NCBI GenBank assembly: GCA_944548615.1
Contig: OX155960.1
Span: 12,782,103 to 12,846,102, forward strand
Direction of reading: 5' to 3'
Length of the DNA: 64,000 bases
DNA from: Micropterix aruncella
Lineage: Eukaryota > Arthropoda > Insecta > Lepidoptera > Micropterigidae
Shown: piece by piece, positions 11,450-22,720 of the stretch
Numbering within the stretch: position 1 is the first letter of the stretch
How the letters are laid out: each line of letters opens with the position of its first letter
The notes under the pieces: model-generated
The model's database searches: none
What the model saw: only the letters and a program-made list of their open reading frames with translations
Told to the model about the DNA's origin: nothing
Made by a program: the position numbers and the translations under genes

Positions 11450-12831
11450 CCTGTATAGAAACTGTCTCATATCGCTTATAAATATTACAAATGTCCTTAT
11501 AAATCAAGATATGTATATGCCACTACTTTTTACTGGTAGCCCAGCTAACAACAGGGCTGAACGTGACCAAAAACAGCGTGGAGCTATATACTTTAAGCTG
11601 AACGACGGCATTAAAGACAGCTGTCGTCGATCGGACCGGTTGGTCGATAGGGCTGTGCGCAGTCTTACTTATTTATTGTATTCTATGATACGATACGATT
11701 TTTTGTTATATTCGCCCTAGGATTTTTTGTTGTAGTATTGACAATATTGTGCCTATATAAAACGTACTAAATTAAGTACCTAAACGTGTAACCATAGAGC
11801 TAGAATTTTGCGCTCTCCTGCAATAAAGTCAGTGCAATCAAAGAGGTTATCTATATAAAAAAAACTAAGCCTCATTTCAGAAACATTTTTTGGAATTCAT
11901 TTCAGAAGATTTTTGGGAGAATTTTCCAAAAATAATATTTATTATAAACGAAAGTCAAAACTTATTGACTGTATTGAAGTTGACACGGTAATCTGTTTCA
12001 TAGTTATTTCCTGTTACAGTTCCTTAGATAAAAAAATTGTTTAAATTGTAACGATATTTATTGGTTGAATGTAAGATATCGCTATAGCGATAAGTCCGCC
12101 ATTTGTGCATAAATTGTCTTTTTTTATAAAACCAGTGTAATATACATTAAGTTATGTTTTTATAGATCAATAAAGTCATTCATTTTTTTAATTCTTTTTG
12201 TTTTAGTGGTGTATTATTTGCTTGTGGAATTGCCCATTAATATGTTCGAAAAATAACATTTTAATATAAATATTTTGAAATAGTAATCTCATGTTAAGTA
12301 ACTGGTATTTTTACCAAGTAGCGATCGTTTGTGTTAAAACATGTGGTGCTCCTCCCGCAGACTTAAACTCGCTTTTAAGCCCACTCAAACACTCTCTTAT
12401 TGTCATATAATACGATGCTATTGAACTTAAATATGTACGGACTTAGGGCCACTTTCTTTTCGTATTTACGATAGTTCATTCACCGTTCACGCACCATCGA
12501 TTAGGCATATTCGGTTAATAATATAATGCAAATTCGTCGAAATTCCGAATGGGATGTACGATAGAAATCCGAAAAATCGCTTCCATGTCGCAACCACACA
12601 AAAAAAAGGAGTCTTAAAGGTTGCTTAAGATTCTGATCTGTTGCTGAGTAGGTATCTTAAAATCATTTTCATGGTCTTAGCTTGTCTATTGTGTGCTAAA
12701 AAATCCCGTCGCCCATGAAAATACACACGAAATAAAAAACATGATTAGATAATAATAGAGACGGCAGATAATAATAAAGTCGGCTGATAATAATGAAGAA
12801 TATCGAGAGAATAATAATGGGGGATACTCAC
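11450..12831. other. Intron sequence; possible eroded LTR-like promoter region
   Basis: No gene recognised. Around 11750-11840 a TATATAAAACG box is followed about 70 bp later by CAATAAAGTC, an arrangement typical of an LTR R region, but I could not find TG/CA ends or a second copy. The remainder to the exon at 12832 is AT-rich and featureless. Confidence 0.3.
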
Positions 12832-12993
12832 GTCTTGCGCCGCCGTGCGAGTGAGAGCCAGTCAAGCTCATGGTTCTTCCGAGTTCTCCGCGCACAGCGC
12901 GCAGGCTGCGCAAGATCTCGTCTGGATCCCTTCGCACGCAGGAGGATCGTCTGCGTTCCGCCCTGGACACGCAGGGCGAACTGTCGTTCCCAC
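12832..12993 (-). CDS. Rim: Rim exon: C2A-C2B linker
   Basis: 162 bp, entering in phase 1 (acceptor AATCAG/GTGGG) and leaving in phase 1 (donor AAGAC/GTGAGT). It encodes about 53 residues rich in Arg and Ser, including RRSSCVRRDPDEILRSLRA and GELGRTMSLTGSHSHGGAR. This is linker between the two C2 domains of RIM; in the family this part is basic, Ser-rich and a likely phosphorylation region. The RRSS and RTMS motifs would suit basophilic kinases (inference). Phase matches the exons at 17463-17648 and 90-277. Confidence 0.8.
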
Positions 12994-13078
12994 CTGATTT
13001 TTGAAAAGGTACATGCCTTGAAAATTTTAAAGAGTTCTAGCAAGAGGAATCATGCTAGTATTTATTTATTTTATAATA

Positions 13079-13920
13079 TCGATGGCTTAGAACGCAAATG
13101 TGTTAAGTGACTTTTTTCACGAAAATGAGTTAAGTACTACATGACATCCAATATATTGGTTGGGCAGCAGTTGGGCAGCAGCAGTACTTAAATGCTAATA
13201 CTCATATCGGCCGTGTTTAATTTTAATTTTAATTATATATTTTTTTTTTATTGATATGATTATTAGTGATACTTATGCACTGTTAATGAATTGTTAAATT
13301 AATTAATCAAATAAATAAATATTTATCTCCACATTCTGTGCTAATGTGGTAAGCATCAATAACCAAGGCTTCGAATACTTCTTCGTAAAAACTGTGGTAA
13401 GTGCATCAAACAACGTTTTTTGAAATGTTAATGTTGCATAATCATTTACCACTATTGATATCTAATCAAAATTAAATCGTCATAAAATGCATATGTGTTA
13501 TCATCAGTTGATACAATATTCTCCAAAGCATGCTTAACCCTATATAAGCATGCTTAATGGTTTTATTTACTCTTTTCTAAAGTAAAGAACAAATTCTAAA
13601 AGTAGAAAGATGAGAACAAAATAAAATATAAATAATATAATAAAAATAAAAAAGTGTTAACTACATACATTATTATATTACCATATAAAAATGTGGTAAG
13701 TTCCACATTTTGTCGGTTTTTTTTATTAATACATAAAATACTAATAAATAAATATAATTATTATATTATAGTGTAAGCCAAATACATATACTATAAGTTA
13801 AAAATATTAACTGAAATTATTTCTTCATCTGTTTCGCAATTATTTTACCTAAACTTTCAAAAAGCTCTCCTGTAAAATTTAGAAATTTGCACTTGACTCA
13901 TTTGCGTTCTAAGCCATCGA
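13079..13920. mobile_element. 842-bp TIR element with TA duplication (Tc1/mariner-type, non-autonomous)
   Basis: The ends are inverted repeats of about 30 bp, starting TCGATGGCTTAGAACGCAAA on both sides, with TA immediately outside each end. The interior is AT-rich and has no transposase. TA duplication suggests Tc1/mariner-type mobilisation. It lies 86 bp upstream (in transcript sense) of the Rim exon at 12832-12993. Confidence 0.7.
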
Positions 13921-15074
13921 TATGTACATATACATTTTCACCGGAGTGAGGGGCATCCTCGGTGCTTACAAAAAACTCTTTGCTCGAAGCAACGAATGTT
14001 CTTGGATAAGTATGGGATGTGGTAGAATCAAAGTGTTAGTCAGAGTATAGAGATTTATTTTAAGAGCCCTATCACATATTTTTTCCAGAAAGGCAAGAAA
14101 AGTGGATTTTTGGCGTTCTAATTCCAAGAAATGAAGAGATTTCTACAAACTTTAATTACTGAATTACCTGGACCATTTCTTGATGTTGACCATAGCGGCC
14201 TTTAATTTTAGATGTAAGGAATATTATTTACTTATTCAGCCCATTTTCCGAAAGTCGTTATTCGTAAAACGCTCGGAAGGCAAACTTTGAGCTCCTTAAT
14301 ACAGTAATATCACTACAACGAAAACCGTATACTATTTTTTTTTATGTCCGTCATGTATTCTTGATGTACACTACGGCTTTATTTTTTCGTTTTTTGACCA
14401 CATATCCAAGGTATACATTACTTACAATTACACAAAATTAAAAAAAATCTTCCTGTATCATTCTAATTTTCTCAGAAATAAAATAAGATTCTTATATAAT
14501 ACTTATACTATATTAAAGTTCACTCTTTTAGCAATACGACATAATATAAATTATTGTCATTAGAAAGGAGAAAACACTGCAAAAAACAATTAGAAATTGT
14601 GTATATATTTGCTTGCGCAAGAGAAGAGCGCTCAGTGCCGCGGTTTTCTCCCAGGGTTGAATAGTTATTTATTTATTTATTTATTTATTTATCCTATCTT
14701 TTATAGTTACATCCAAAAAAAAATGCGTTCATTTTTTCAACTCATTTTAAAAGAATACCTACGCTATTTTGTAATAAGGCTCTTAATTTAATTTAATTTC
14801 TATTGTCTTAATACAATAAAATGCCGCAAAAAACTGATAATAGTAAAATGTACCAAAAACTGATAACATGATATACCAAAAACTTTTGTCAGTGATCATA
14901 TTTTAATGTCACCTAACTAGGCTATAGCCTGTTATAAGGCGAAAATTCAAGTTGGTATAAATTTGTATTTGAATCTATATAAATTCTAAATAAAGAAAAG
15001 ATCATAACAAATTTGAAAGGATACCCAAAAATGTATACACTAATAGTTATTATTAAAATATATATTAGATGCAC
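13921..15074. other. Intron sequence; TTTA microsatellite and a weak LINE-UTR-like motif
   Basis: No gene recognised. A (TTTA)n run lies at about 14664-14691. At 14905-14940 a motif of the form CCTAACTAGGC...GTTATAAGG resembles one at 46210-46250, suggesting shared remnants of a LINE UTR, but no coding sequence is attached. Confidence 0.35.
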
Positions 15075-15647
15075 TGTGAGAGTGGTCACCCTTCACTAGA
15101 CTCCAATTATTCGTGAGCGAAGGGTGGTTCTCATCTAGAAGTTTTCTCCGCTATTGAAAGTCGAAGTCGTTGAATTTGAAGTGTTTATTCAGAAGGTCTG
15201 TGATCGGTTGACAGTTTGTAACGCCTTGATTGATATTTCGCCGGTGTGTAGGTAGTGTGGGTGCGAGGTGAAGTCGTGGTAGTGTGTCCGAAGTGTGTAG
15301 TCGAGGAGCGAGGCTTGACGATCGCTATCGCGGATAATGCAGGTACTGCTTGATAATGAAGTGTAGTCGCGATAACTGCCCAACAGGGGAATGATATCGA
15401 TTGATCGAAATGTACTGCGTTTTATATTGTGTGAATGATGCAATAGCTATTAAGTGGGGTGAGAATAAGTGTGTCAAGTCGTATCGATCAGAAGAAATGG
15501 CATGAGTCATCGGTTGACTGTGCATAAACTGCTGAATTTAGTTGGAATTCAATTGCAGTTGACTCGTGTATATTTGAGCGTATTTGCAGTTTCGATTCTA
15601 TAGAAATTACTTTTTTGTTGTGGGTATGTTGGACGGAGTCTCCAACA
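15075..15647 (-). repeat. Solo LTR, family B, with GCAC target duplication
   Basis: A 573-bp LTR flanked by perfect GCAC repeats at 15071-15074 and 15648-15651. Read on the minus strand it starts TGTTGGAGACTCC and ends CACTCTCACA, with a TATAAAACG box near 15425 and an AATAAA signal near 15185 (U3-R-U5 order). The 4-bp duplication and TG/CA ends fit Ty3/gypsy or Pao retrotransposons. A partial relative lies at 48920-49121. No internal region remains. Confidence 0.85.
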
Positions 15648-16926
15648 GCACAATCAAAGTAGAAATTAAAAAGATAAAATTGTTAACCATAACAATAATA
15701 AATAAAAAATATGTACAAACAAATAATCAGTAAGTAAATAATCATAATTGCTAAACATTATAGCAAGATAATTACATATAATTATAAAAAATCGAAATGA
15801 GTAAAAAAAATATTTAAATTTGTGCATATAGAAGTATTTTAATAATCATTATGGAATAAAATTGGCATTCCTAAAACCTTTAATAAAAACCTATAATGTC
15901 ATGAAAATATAATACTATATAATTTCATAAATTCCATTAAGACATTTACACTCAGTACTTTATCATGTTAATCTTCTTCTTCTTCTTAATGTGCCATCTC
16001 TTATCGGAGGTCGGGCCACTTTGGCCCGTGATGTTGCGGCGCGGAACAATTGGCTGGTGTTTGAGTTGAACCATACATGCTTTAATAATTCCACGTCGCA
16101 GTCTTAATGGCTAACCCCACGGGGATTCTCCATACCCTTTGACCATCTAAGGCAAACCGGGGATTGAGAACCATGGTTTTACTGTAATCAGCCATAATGA
16201 TTTTCCTGGAAAGGGATTAAGCGGTGGTTTTCCTTTACCTTCAGCATCGCTGTTTGCTACCGAGGTATGTTATTGTGACCCTCGACTATACTGGTCTCCT
16301 TGATTTCCACTCTTGTCTACTGCATGTGCAGCTGCCCACTGCAGAGATGAATGTGCTTATTTACTGGCGGCAAATATTCGCCATGACACACGGTATTCAT
16401 TGAACTTGTGTAGCAATTTTAGGTAAGTCCTTTCCACCAGACTTACCACTACGTTCTCGTAACCTTGCCGCCGTATGATTGGGAGCTGTTTATTCAGTAT
16501 ATTTACAGCTAACCATCATGTCTGATGGCAGTTCAGATCTGCCACCTGTGAGCCCGATGGTAGCCTACAGCTCAGACCGATGAGACCCTTCGGGACGCGT
16601 CCCGTGTTAACCGCGAGTGAATCCAGACTGTATTGCACTATATTCACTTAATTTATTATATAATTATTATTTATTGTTGAGAAAATTTCAAAATATGTTG
16701 ACACTTAGAATTTAAATGTCTTACCTTTTTAAAATAAGAGGTGGATATAAAAGAGACAGGTTTAACGAGGGCGCTACATTAATAACAGTACTTTATTAAA
16801 TGTAAAAATACCGCAACATATTTGGATCTGATATCTCCGCTTAAACCAATAGCTACTGCTAAATCAGAAAAGCCGAATATAAAGGCTGCCAAACCATTTT
16901 ATGAGACAGTATAAGTACTGTTAGGG
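15648..16926. other. Intron sequence with unidentified moderately GC-rich repeat-like block
   Basis: 15648-15970 is AT-rich. 15974-16620 is richer in G+C, starts with a TCTTCT run and carries phrases such as ATCTCTTATCGGAGGTCGGG that look like dispersed-repeat sequence, but I cannot assign a family and find no TIR or ORF. The rest is plain intron. Confidence 0.35.
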
Positions 16927-16928
16927 AC

Positions 16929-17119
16929 TGAGCTAAATGTAAGCGGTGGCTGAGGTGCGGGGACCGACGTTCGTAGAACACGCGTTCTTTCGTTAGCGTA
17001 TATACCTATACTTATTACTGTCGAGTAGCACCGGACGAGTGATGTCACAGCACTAATGTATGTGGTGAGGACACCGAAAGCCGGTCCCCGCACTTCGGGC
17101 GCTGCTTACATTTAGCTTG
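16929..17119. mobile_element. Small foldback / MITE-like inverted repeat
   Basis: Arms of about 35 bp (16929-16965 and 17081-17119) share AGCTAAATGTAAGC and GTGCGGGGACC in inverted orientation with a few mismatches. The 115-bp centre is unrelated. Size and layout suggest a MITE or foldback; target duplications are not clear. Confidence 0.5.
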
Positions 17120-17462
17120 GGGGTTAGTTTCTAAATATGTTTAGGGTGACTTTAGAAAAGTGAAGTTACCTGCGGTGGGACATGGAGAGAAATGGGGTGG
17201 CAGCTACTGCGTGTTTCATAAATACTTTTGTCAAAAAGGTTGAAGTAAAATGAAATATAAGTTAGAGATAGGCAGAAAAGAAAATGGAATAGTCAACAAA
17301 GCCATTAAGGGAAATAAAAATGAAAAGTTAAAAATAGGGGTTAATACTTTGTTACCAGCCAAATTACATAGATCGCGGTCAGTAAGATACAGACACCCCC
17401 CACCCCCTTTTTTAGTACAAGCAATTACTTGACTGATTATATGTTATAATAAAATATCTCAC

Positions 17463-17648
17463 TTTTTTCTCCTGGTTGCTGGAATGACGATCTCCTGGAT
17501 CCAGGAAGCGATCTCGAGAAGTCTTTTCCAAGCTCGTAGACCTCCTGCTCCAGTGTCTCCGACTGCGATGACCCTCGCCTCGAGCCGGCCACATAGGCGT
17601 GGTCCGGATGCAGAAGGGACTGGCACTCGCCGATGGAATCTACATCGT
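17463..17648 (-). CDS. Rim: Rim exon: linker after C2A
   Basis: 186 bp, phase 1 in and phase 1 out; donor AAAAAA/GTGAGA. The acceptor GGTGGCAG/ACGATG has a poor pyrimidine tract and is the least certain boundary. About 61 residues: an acidic start (DDVDSIGECQSLL), then AYVAGSRRGSSQSETLEQEV and FSRSLPGSRRSSFQQPG. Two RRxSS sites suggest phosphorylation (inference). It continues directly from the C2A exon at 23073-23238 and is read by the same phase into 12832-12993. Confidence 0.8.
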
Positions 17649-17920
17649 CTGCCACCATTACAAACTACTATGTTTACGAACATTTACTAAGCGTGCTCTG
17701 TTCTCCCTTTACAGTGAGAAGCTCAACGTAGCCATGTGATGCAACTGAATGTATTTTTTATAAAACAAATTGTAAACTCCCTTCATATACTACTTTTATA
17801 GAAACCAATAACGGAAATACATAAAATGGTCATACTAGGTATTGCTGCAAAGTAAGCGATGTCCCACATTCATATGATCATGCTCAGAGCATATCCAACT
17901 AGGCCGAATATAGTCTATGG

Positions 17921-19189
17921 CAGGGGTTACCAAACTTATTGAAGCCGCGACCCACCTTTTAATCGCAATATTTTGCGACTCAGCGAGATTTTTTTCGGAA
18001 AAGTTAGTGAGTGGTTTGATGTAAAAAATAAAATCACCCTAATATGGATACCGGGTCACCATACCCGGCGACGAAGAAGCAGACAGACTGGCAAAACTGG
18101 GCACACTGGAATACCCGGTGGAGCCAGTTGTAGGGGTGCCCTTCGCTACAGGTAAAAACATCATCAGGGACTGCTTGGAGCAGGAACATCGGGCTTCCTG
18201 GAAACAGAGCCAGGGATGTCGCCAGGCAAAAACCATGATAGAGCAACCACTACAAAAGAAAACCAAGGCCCTACTTGACATGAGCAAAAAGAACCTTAGA
18301 ACCACTATCGCTCTCCTCACCGGACACACGACCCTTAGAGCACATCTATTCAACCTTGGCTTGACCGAGAGCAAGGACTGCCGAATATGTGGCGAAGAAC
18401 CTGAAGACAGCATACACATCGATGGTCGCTGCCCAGGCTTCGCCGCAAAAAGACACAGTTTACTGGGACGAGCCTTTCTCGAACCTAGCGATCTGCCCAA
18501 CTTGAAGGTCAGTGATCTACTTGGACTGGTAAGAAGTACTGGGCTACTAGCTGACCACTGATCTAACCACATAGTGGGTAGTTACAAAAGATCTTATAGA
18601 TCTAGGTGACATCAAGGGCTGTAAACAAGTCCCCCACTCCGTTTACTACTACTAAAGTTAGTGAGTGGTTTGATGTAAAAAATAAACAATTCATTTGTAA
18701 GTATCATAAGTGAGTCTTTATTTTGTAAGAAATTGTAATGTGCGACAACATAAGAAATATATTTTTTTGCTAGAGTACTTATCCATCGTATTTAGCAAAT
18801 AGCGAAAACAAATGAATGCGATGCGTAAAGCCGGCAGGAACGGTGCGGCGGGCCACTCGATGGGCGAGTGAGCGCGTGCGGGCGCGCGGATGCTCGGAAA
18901 GCGCCCGCGCGTACACCGGGGGCGAGCGAGACGAGGCTAGAGACGCGGCGCTGTCTCTTCGCGCGGCTATTTCATCTTCCCGCGCAGTTGCAATGTTGCA
19001 AGTTTTATATTCTATTCTTTTCAAGTACTATCTTTATTTTATTTAATTATATTGTCTGTAGGTATCCTAAATACACTTAGACTCGTCAACATATCTCGTC
19101 GTCTATCAGTCTTATTAATCCCTACGTTCATACGTTGTGTTGGCGACCCAACTGGAATCGGCTCGCGACCCACACTTTGGGAACCACTG
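17921..19189. mobile_element. hAT-type non-autonomous element with 8-bp target duplication
   Basis: A perfect 8-bp duplication GTCTATGG (17913-17920 and 19190-19197) flanks ends CAGGGGTTACCAAACTT and its inverted partner CTTTGGGAACCACTG, the hAT consensus CAGTGGTTCCCAAA. Subterminal GCGACCCAC motifs occur at both sides. Without the internal LINE insertion it is about 615 bp and has no transposase. The right part (18816-18990) is strikingly GC- and CpG-rich against the AT-rich host intron. Confidence 0.85.
18033..18653 (+). mobile_element. 5'-truncated LINE with RNase H domain end and CCHC knuckle, 33-bp target duplication
   Basis: Inserted inside the hAT element with a 33-bp direct repeat (18000-18032 and 18654-18686). 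The coding remnant starts with an RNase H-like ending (LIWIPGH), frameshifts, then runs open from 18118 to 18561 as a 147-residue C-terminus containing CRICGEEPEDSIHI with a later Cys: the C-x2-C-x7-H-x4-C knuckle typical of RNase H-bearing LINEs (R1/LOA/Jockey group). The 3' end is ACTACTACT rather than poly(A). Confidence 0.8.
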
Positions 19190-19197
19190 GTCTATGG

Positions 19198-20450
19198 CAT
19201 ACGTGGCAACTAGGCCGGATATAAACATTTATATTTCATTTTAGCTCTAAATCTGAGAAACTAATCTAAAAATGACATTTCAATTTAAACACAAACTGAA
19301 ATTTTACTTAATGTCTAGTAATGAAAGTTTACTATAATATTTTTTTAGATAATAGTTCTAATTATTAGTTTGGTTAGTATATATCAACCGTAATACTTTT
19401 TGGATTTGTTTTTCTTTAACTTGCGAAGTGAAAATATATTCAATTATAATAAAAATAAATATTGTACGCCTTATAGGTAAACTGTATAGCATATAAAATA
19501 GTACCTATCCATTTTGTACCACCTACTTACAGTTCACAATAAAGAAATTAATAATATTGTCTATTGCATATGACGCATTGTTTGACTTGGGTGTAGAAGG
19601 ATAACTAACGTATACGTACGTAACAACAAATAAAACCAGCACCACCGCACCGCGTCTTGCATTATATGGTAGCAGTGAAGATAGGAGTGATTTTAACAAT
19701 GCGCAAAGGCCATCGCCTCTTGAAAAAATTACGTGTGGCACTCGGGGACTGCCGCGGTAAAGCTATTGCATAGCATTTTCAACAACTTATGCAATTATAA
19801 TTATTTATTTATTTTATTTATTTTATTTTTTCTGATATCAGATAACTGCGCTCTATCGGAAAACGAAATTATTTCGAATCATTTGCGGCTACGAAAGCAA
19901 ATGATTCGGAATAATTTAAACGTCTTCCGATAGAGTGCCGCGCACGAATTTTTTATTCGATAAAGAAAAAAAAACGGATTATTCGAAAAAAAATCGTAGA
20001 TAAAAAGATAGATAATTAAATTATCTTTAAAATGGTGCAGGTGACTAAATAATACGCCAGATAGTATTTGCGTAGTAGTCGTTTTTGTGTTCGGTTAGAC
20101 CTAATTTCACAAATTAATTACACTATGTAATATAAACAAAGTCTAAAATATTCAAAACTAAGAATATTAGGAAAATGTTCTTGTTTAACATATATTTTTT
20201 TCGAATCGTAAGCAGTACTCGTTTAGACGTAATTATCAGTTTAAAATCATTAATTTTCGTTAAGAAATTTCTTCATTCGGTCGCCGCGCTGGCCAAGGCC
20301 CGCGATAAAAGCTATGCAATAGCTTAATAATATGAACAATAACGAAAGAATAGAACACACTAAAAATATCTTTATGTCTTCATAATTCATAACAAACAGT
20401 GGAGTATATTGAGTGTAGAGTTAAGGTCATCCACGTATGCCATGCCTAAT
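19198..20450. other. Intron sequence with a strong hairpin and two related short repeats
   Basis: No gene recognised. Two diverged copies of a roughly 50-bp motif ending AAAGCTATTGCATAGC occur near 19735-19778 and 20283-20333, bracketing the hairpin at 19849-19941; together they may be ends of an old element. The rest is AT-rich. Confidence 0.4.
19849..19941. repeat. Near-perfect ~93-bp hairpin
   Basis: Arms of about 40 nt (from CTCTATCGGAA to CGAATCATTTGC and their inverted copy) enclose a 10-nt loop GGCTACGAAA, with only a few mismatches or bulges. It could be a tiny foldback element or a pre-miRNA-like transcript; the sequence cannot decide. Confidence 0.75.
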
Positions 20451-21560
20451 TTCGACCTAGGAGTACGGTTAGGTTGCATTCGAATACGCGCATGTTTTTA
20501 TAGTAAAATAAAATGTTGATTCAACATTGCATTCGAATACGCGCGACAAAGTCTTCCCGCGCTTGTGAAATCTTCGTTGCGGCTCGACATTGTTGCGTTT
20601 CCCATTCATTTCATATCAGACTGAGCCACAGCGAATCGGGGCCGGATTTAGCTTTTTAAATATAAAAATGTGAATTTAAACGCCAATTTTTTGTGAACGG
20701 ATATATATAACTATGTTTAAAGTATTGACATATTGCTAAGTTGTTATTATTATTATTGTCATTATTTGAATTCCATTGCATCACATAGCTTGCAAAAGCA
20801 CATTAAACATAATCATTTCATAATTAAGCAACTTATAACATAAGCATAACATTTAACATACCTATATAATTATAAGAGGATTGACACAATACGTAAAATT
20901 AATTACGTATTGAACATGCCATACATACAAACAGATATTAGACAGAAAGTAATGGAGAACTATAGAATTGATGCATTTCTTGGAAATGTGTGTATCTATA
21001 AATCCCAACTGGTCTAAAAGTAGGCTTATGACCTTAAAGCAGGGTTCAGGTGTAGCATTAAATATTCAATAAATTCCCTGCGCCTATCCGAAGTCTTGGA
21101 GAGAACGAAATCAACAAATTAATAGTCCATAGCTTAGTCAAAATCCAATATGACCTTAAAACTTGACCTAACTAAACCAAACTAAACCAAAACTAAAACT
21201 AAAACAAACCAAATCGACCTTAAAAAAGATTTGGATGATGCTGAATTCATATTCCAACATATTTCATGGAGATTATCATGCTGTGAAATAAAGAAAAATA
21301 TACTGATAGTTGACATTTGCTAAGAAGTGTATTTATTATTTTTATCGATGAAAGATATATTGTAGGATTTGACCATTAATTAGAATTTTGTAATATTTAG
21401 TAAACGATTATTTATTTTTATGTCTATCACCTTATTGCTAGAATAATTATGGTTGTAGACATTGTTCTATTTATTTAATCAACAATTTTTATTATTACAT
21501 TATTTTCTAATTATTGTTGATTTTCATACCGATTGTAAATTACTCACATTATTTGATATA
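20451..21560. other. Intron sequence; 18-bp direct repeat and ACTAAA-rich tract
   Basis: TTGCATTCGAATACGCGC occurs twice, near 20473 and 20527. A low-complexity ACTAAACCAA-type tract lies at about 21167-21205. No gene, element ends or ORF recognised. Confidence 0.4.
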
Positions 21561-22720
21561 ACTAGAGTTGTCAACTCACCAGGGCGAACCAGTCACCTCA
21601 GGAGTTTTTAACGATTAGTCGTTCTCTCTCCCGTGAAGTGAACGCAGAAGACTTGGACTAAAGAGTCCACCGTCAAGCTCCGCCACATGCCCGTAAGAGG
21701 CCAACGCCTTAACCGCGAGATAACTAGGTGTGTTACCCAGTGGGCTTACAGTCATGCCCTTACTTCCAATTGCGACCAGATTACGCCGGTCTCTCGATTG
21801 GTGACGAGTTCGAGGTCGCTTGCGCGTTCCTCTCTCTTACGAAGCGGTGAAACGGTGTATACCGAATCTATCGCGGACCACGGCATCCTTTGCCCGGCTG
21901 TTCACCCAGGATCGGGTAGCCGATGGTCGTTTTAACCCTTGGAGTAAATGGGTATTTTCATGGATGCATCTGTGTCTTTTGCAGGATTTTCGGCGACATC
22001 GACTTAAAGTACTATAACTACGAAACTACTACACCAATCATAAAAAGAACAACTGCACAATGATTGCATTGAAATTTCGAATATAGAATATTGAAATATC
22101 ATTTTGTAAAACAATTAGATAATTATGAATAAATATGAGAACGTCAAAGAAGTGAAAAAAACGCGCGACCAGATCTGGTCGTATCATACTCAACGGATAA
22201 TTGTTTCACAACCAGATTTGGTCGTATCATACTCAACGGGTTAAGAGCAGTCGCCGTACGGTTTGCTCTATAGGAAACAGTACTGCTTCCAAACTCCTCC
22301 GATTGTTAGTCAGAGTGCACAGTCGATTGGCTTACGCCGCACTGTGCGCAGACCGTCCAGGAGCGCCAGAAGGTTGATTCCTAGGGGAAACTAGCTCTAA
22401 GGCCACAGTCCTGCCCGGGCTCGCACTTCATGCGTGGAGGCCGCCGGTTGGGTGTTGGACCCGTGATTGTGACCGACCCTGAACACGTAGGTCCTCGTGG
22501 CCAACTCAGCAGGGCCCATTAGCTCCCTAAAAATAGCATAGCTAGCACAAAGTAGCTCAATAAAAATAGCACTAGAAATAGCAATCATGTGTAGGTGCAT
22601 TCATGACGTAGGCAAATGCTTTCATCATAGGCCGCCGGATGGGTATTGACCCGTGAGTGTGACCGACCCTGAACAAATGGGTCTTCGTGGCCAACTCAGC
22701 AAGGGACCATAGCTCCCTGA
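21561..22720 (-). mobile_element. ~680-bp unnamed family, copy 1 (split, with partial 3'-flank repeat)
   Basis: Matches the copies at 23952-28134, 28923-29616 and 40332-41010. The main body is 21561-21935 plus 22241-22527, interrupted by a TTAA-flanked insertion. A second partial block, 22629-22720, repeats the GACCGACCCTGAAC...GGCCAACTCAGCA end after about 100 bp, so this locus has an internal duplication. The strand follows the orientation inferred from truncated copies (the end with GTTGACAACTCTAGT is taken as 3'). No convincing ORF. Confidence 0.75.
21936..22240. mobile_element. 305-bp piggyBac-type MITE, TTAA duplication
   Basis: TTAA at 21932-21935 and 22241-22244. The ends, CCCTTGGAGTAAATGGG on the left and the complement of CCCGTTGAGTATGATACG on the right, are imperfect inverted repeats with the piggyBac CCC terminus. 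Near the right end a 29-bp unit containing GGTCGTATCATACTCAACGG is directly repeated (about 22168-22196 and 22211-22239). The host copy on either side rejoins exactly once one TTAA is removed. Confidence 0.8.

Noticed and set aside
11700..11850. LTR suggested by TATATAAAACG and AATAAAG signals
   Set aside because: No TG/CA boundaries, flanking duplication or second copy in the window.
18039..18572. 177-codon minus-strand ORF
   Set aside because: It is antisense to the RNase H LINE C-terminus, whose knuckle motif is on the plus strand.
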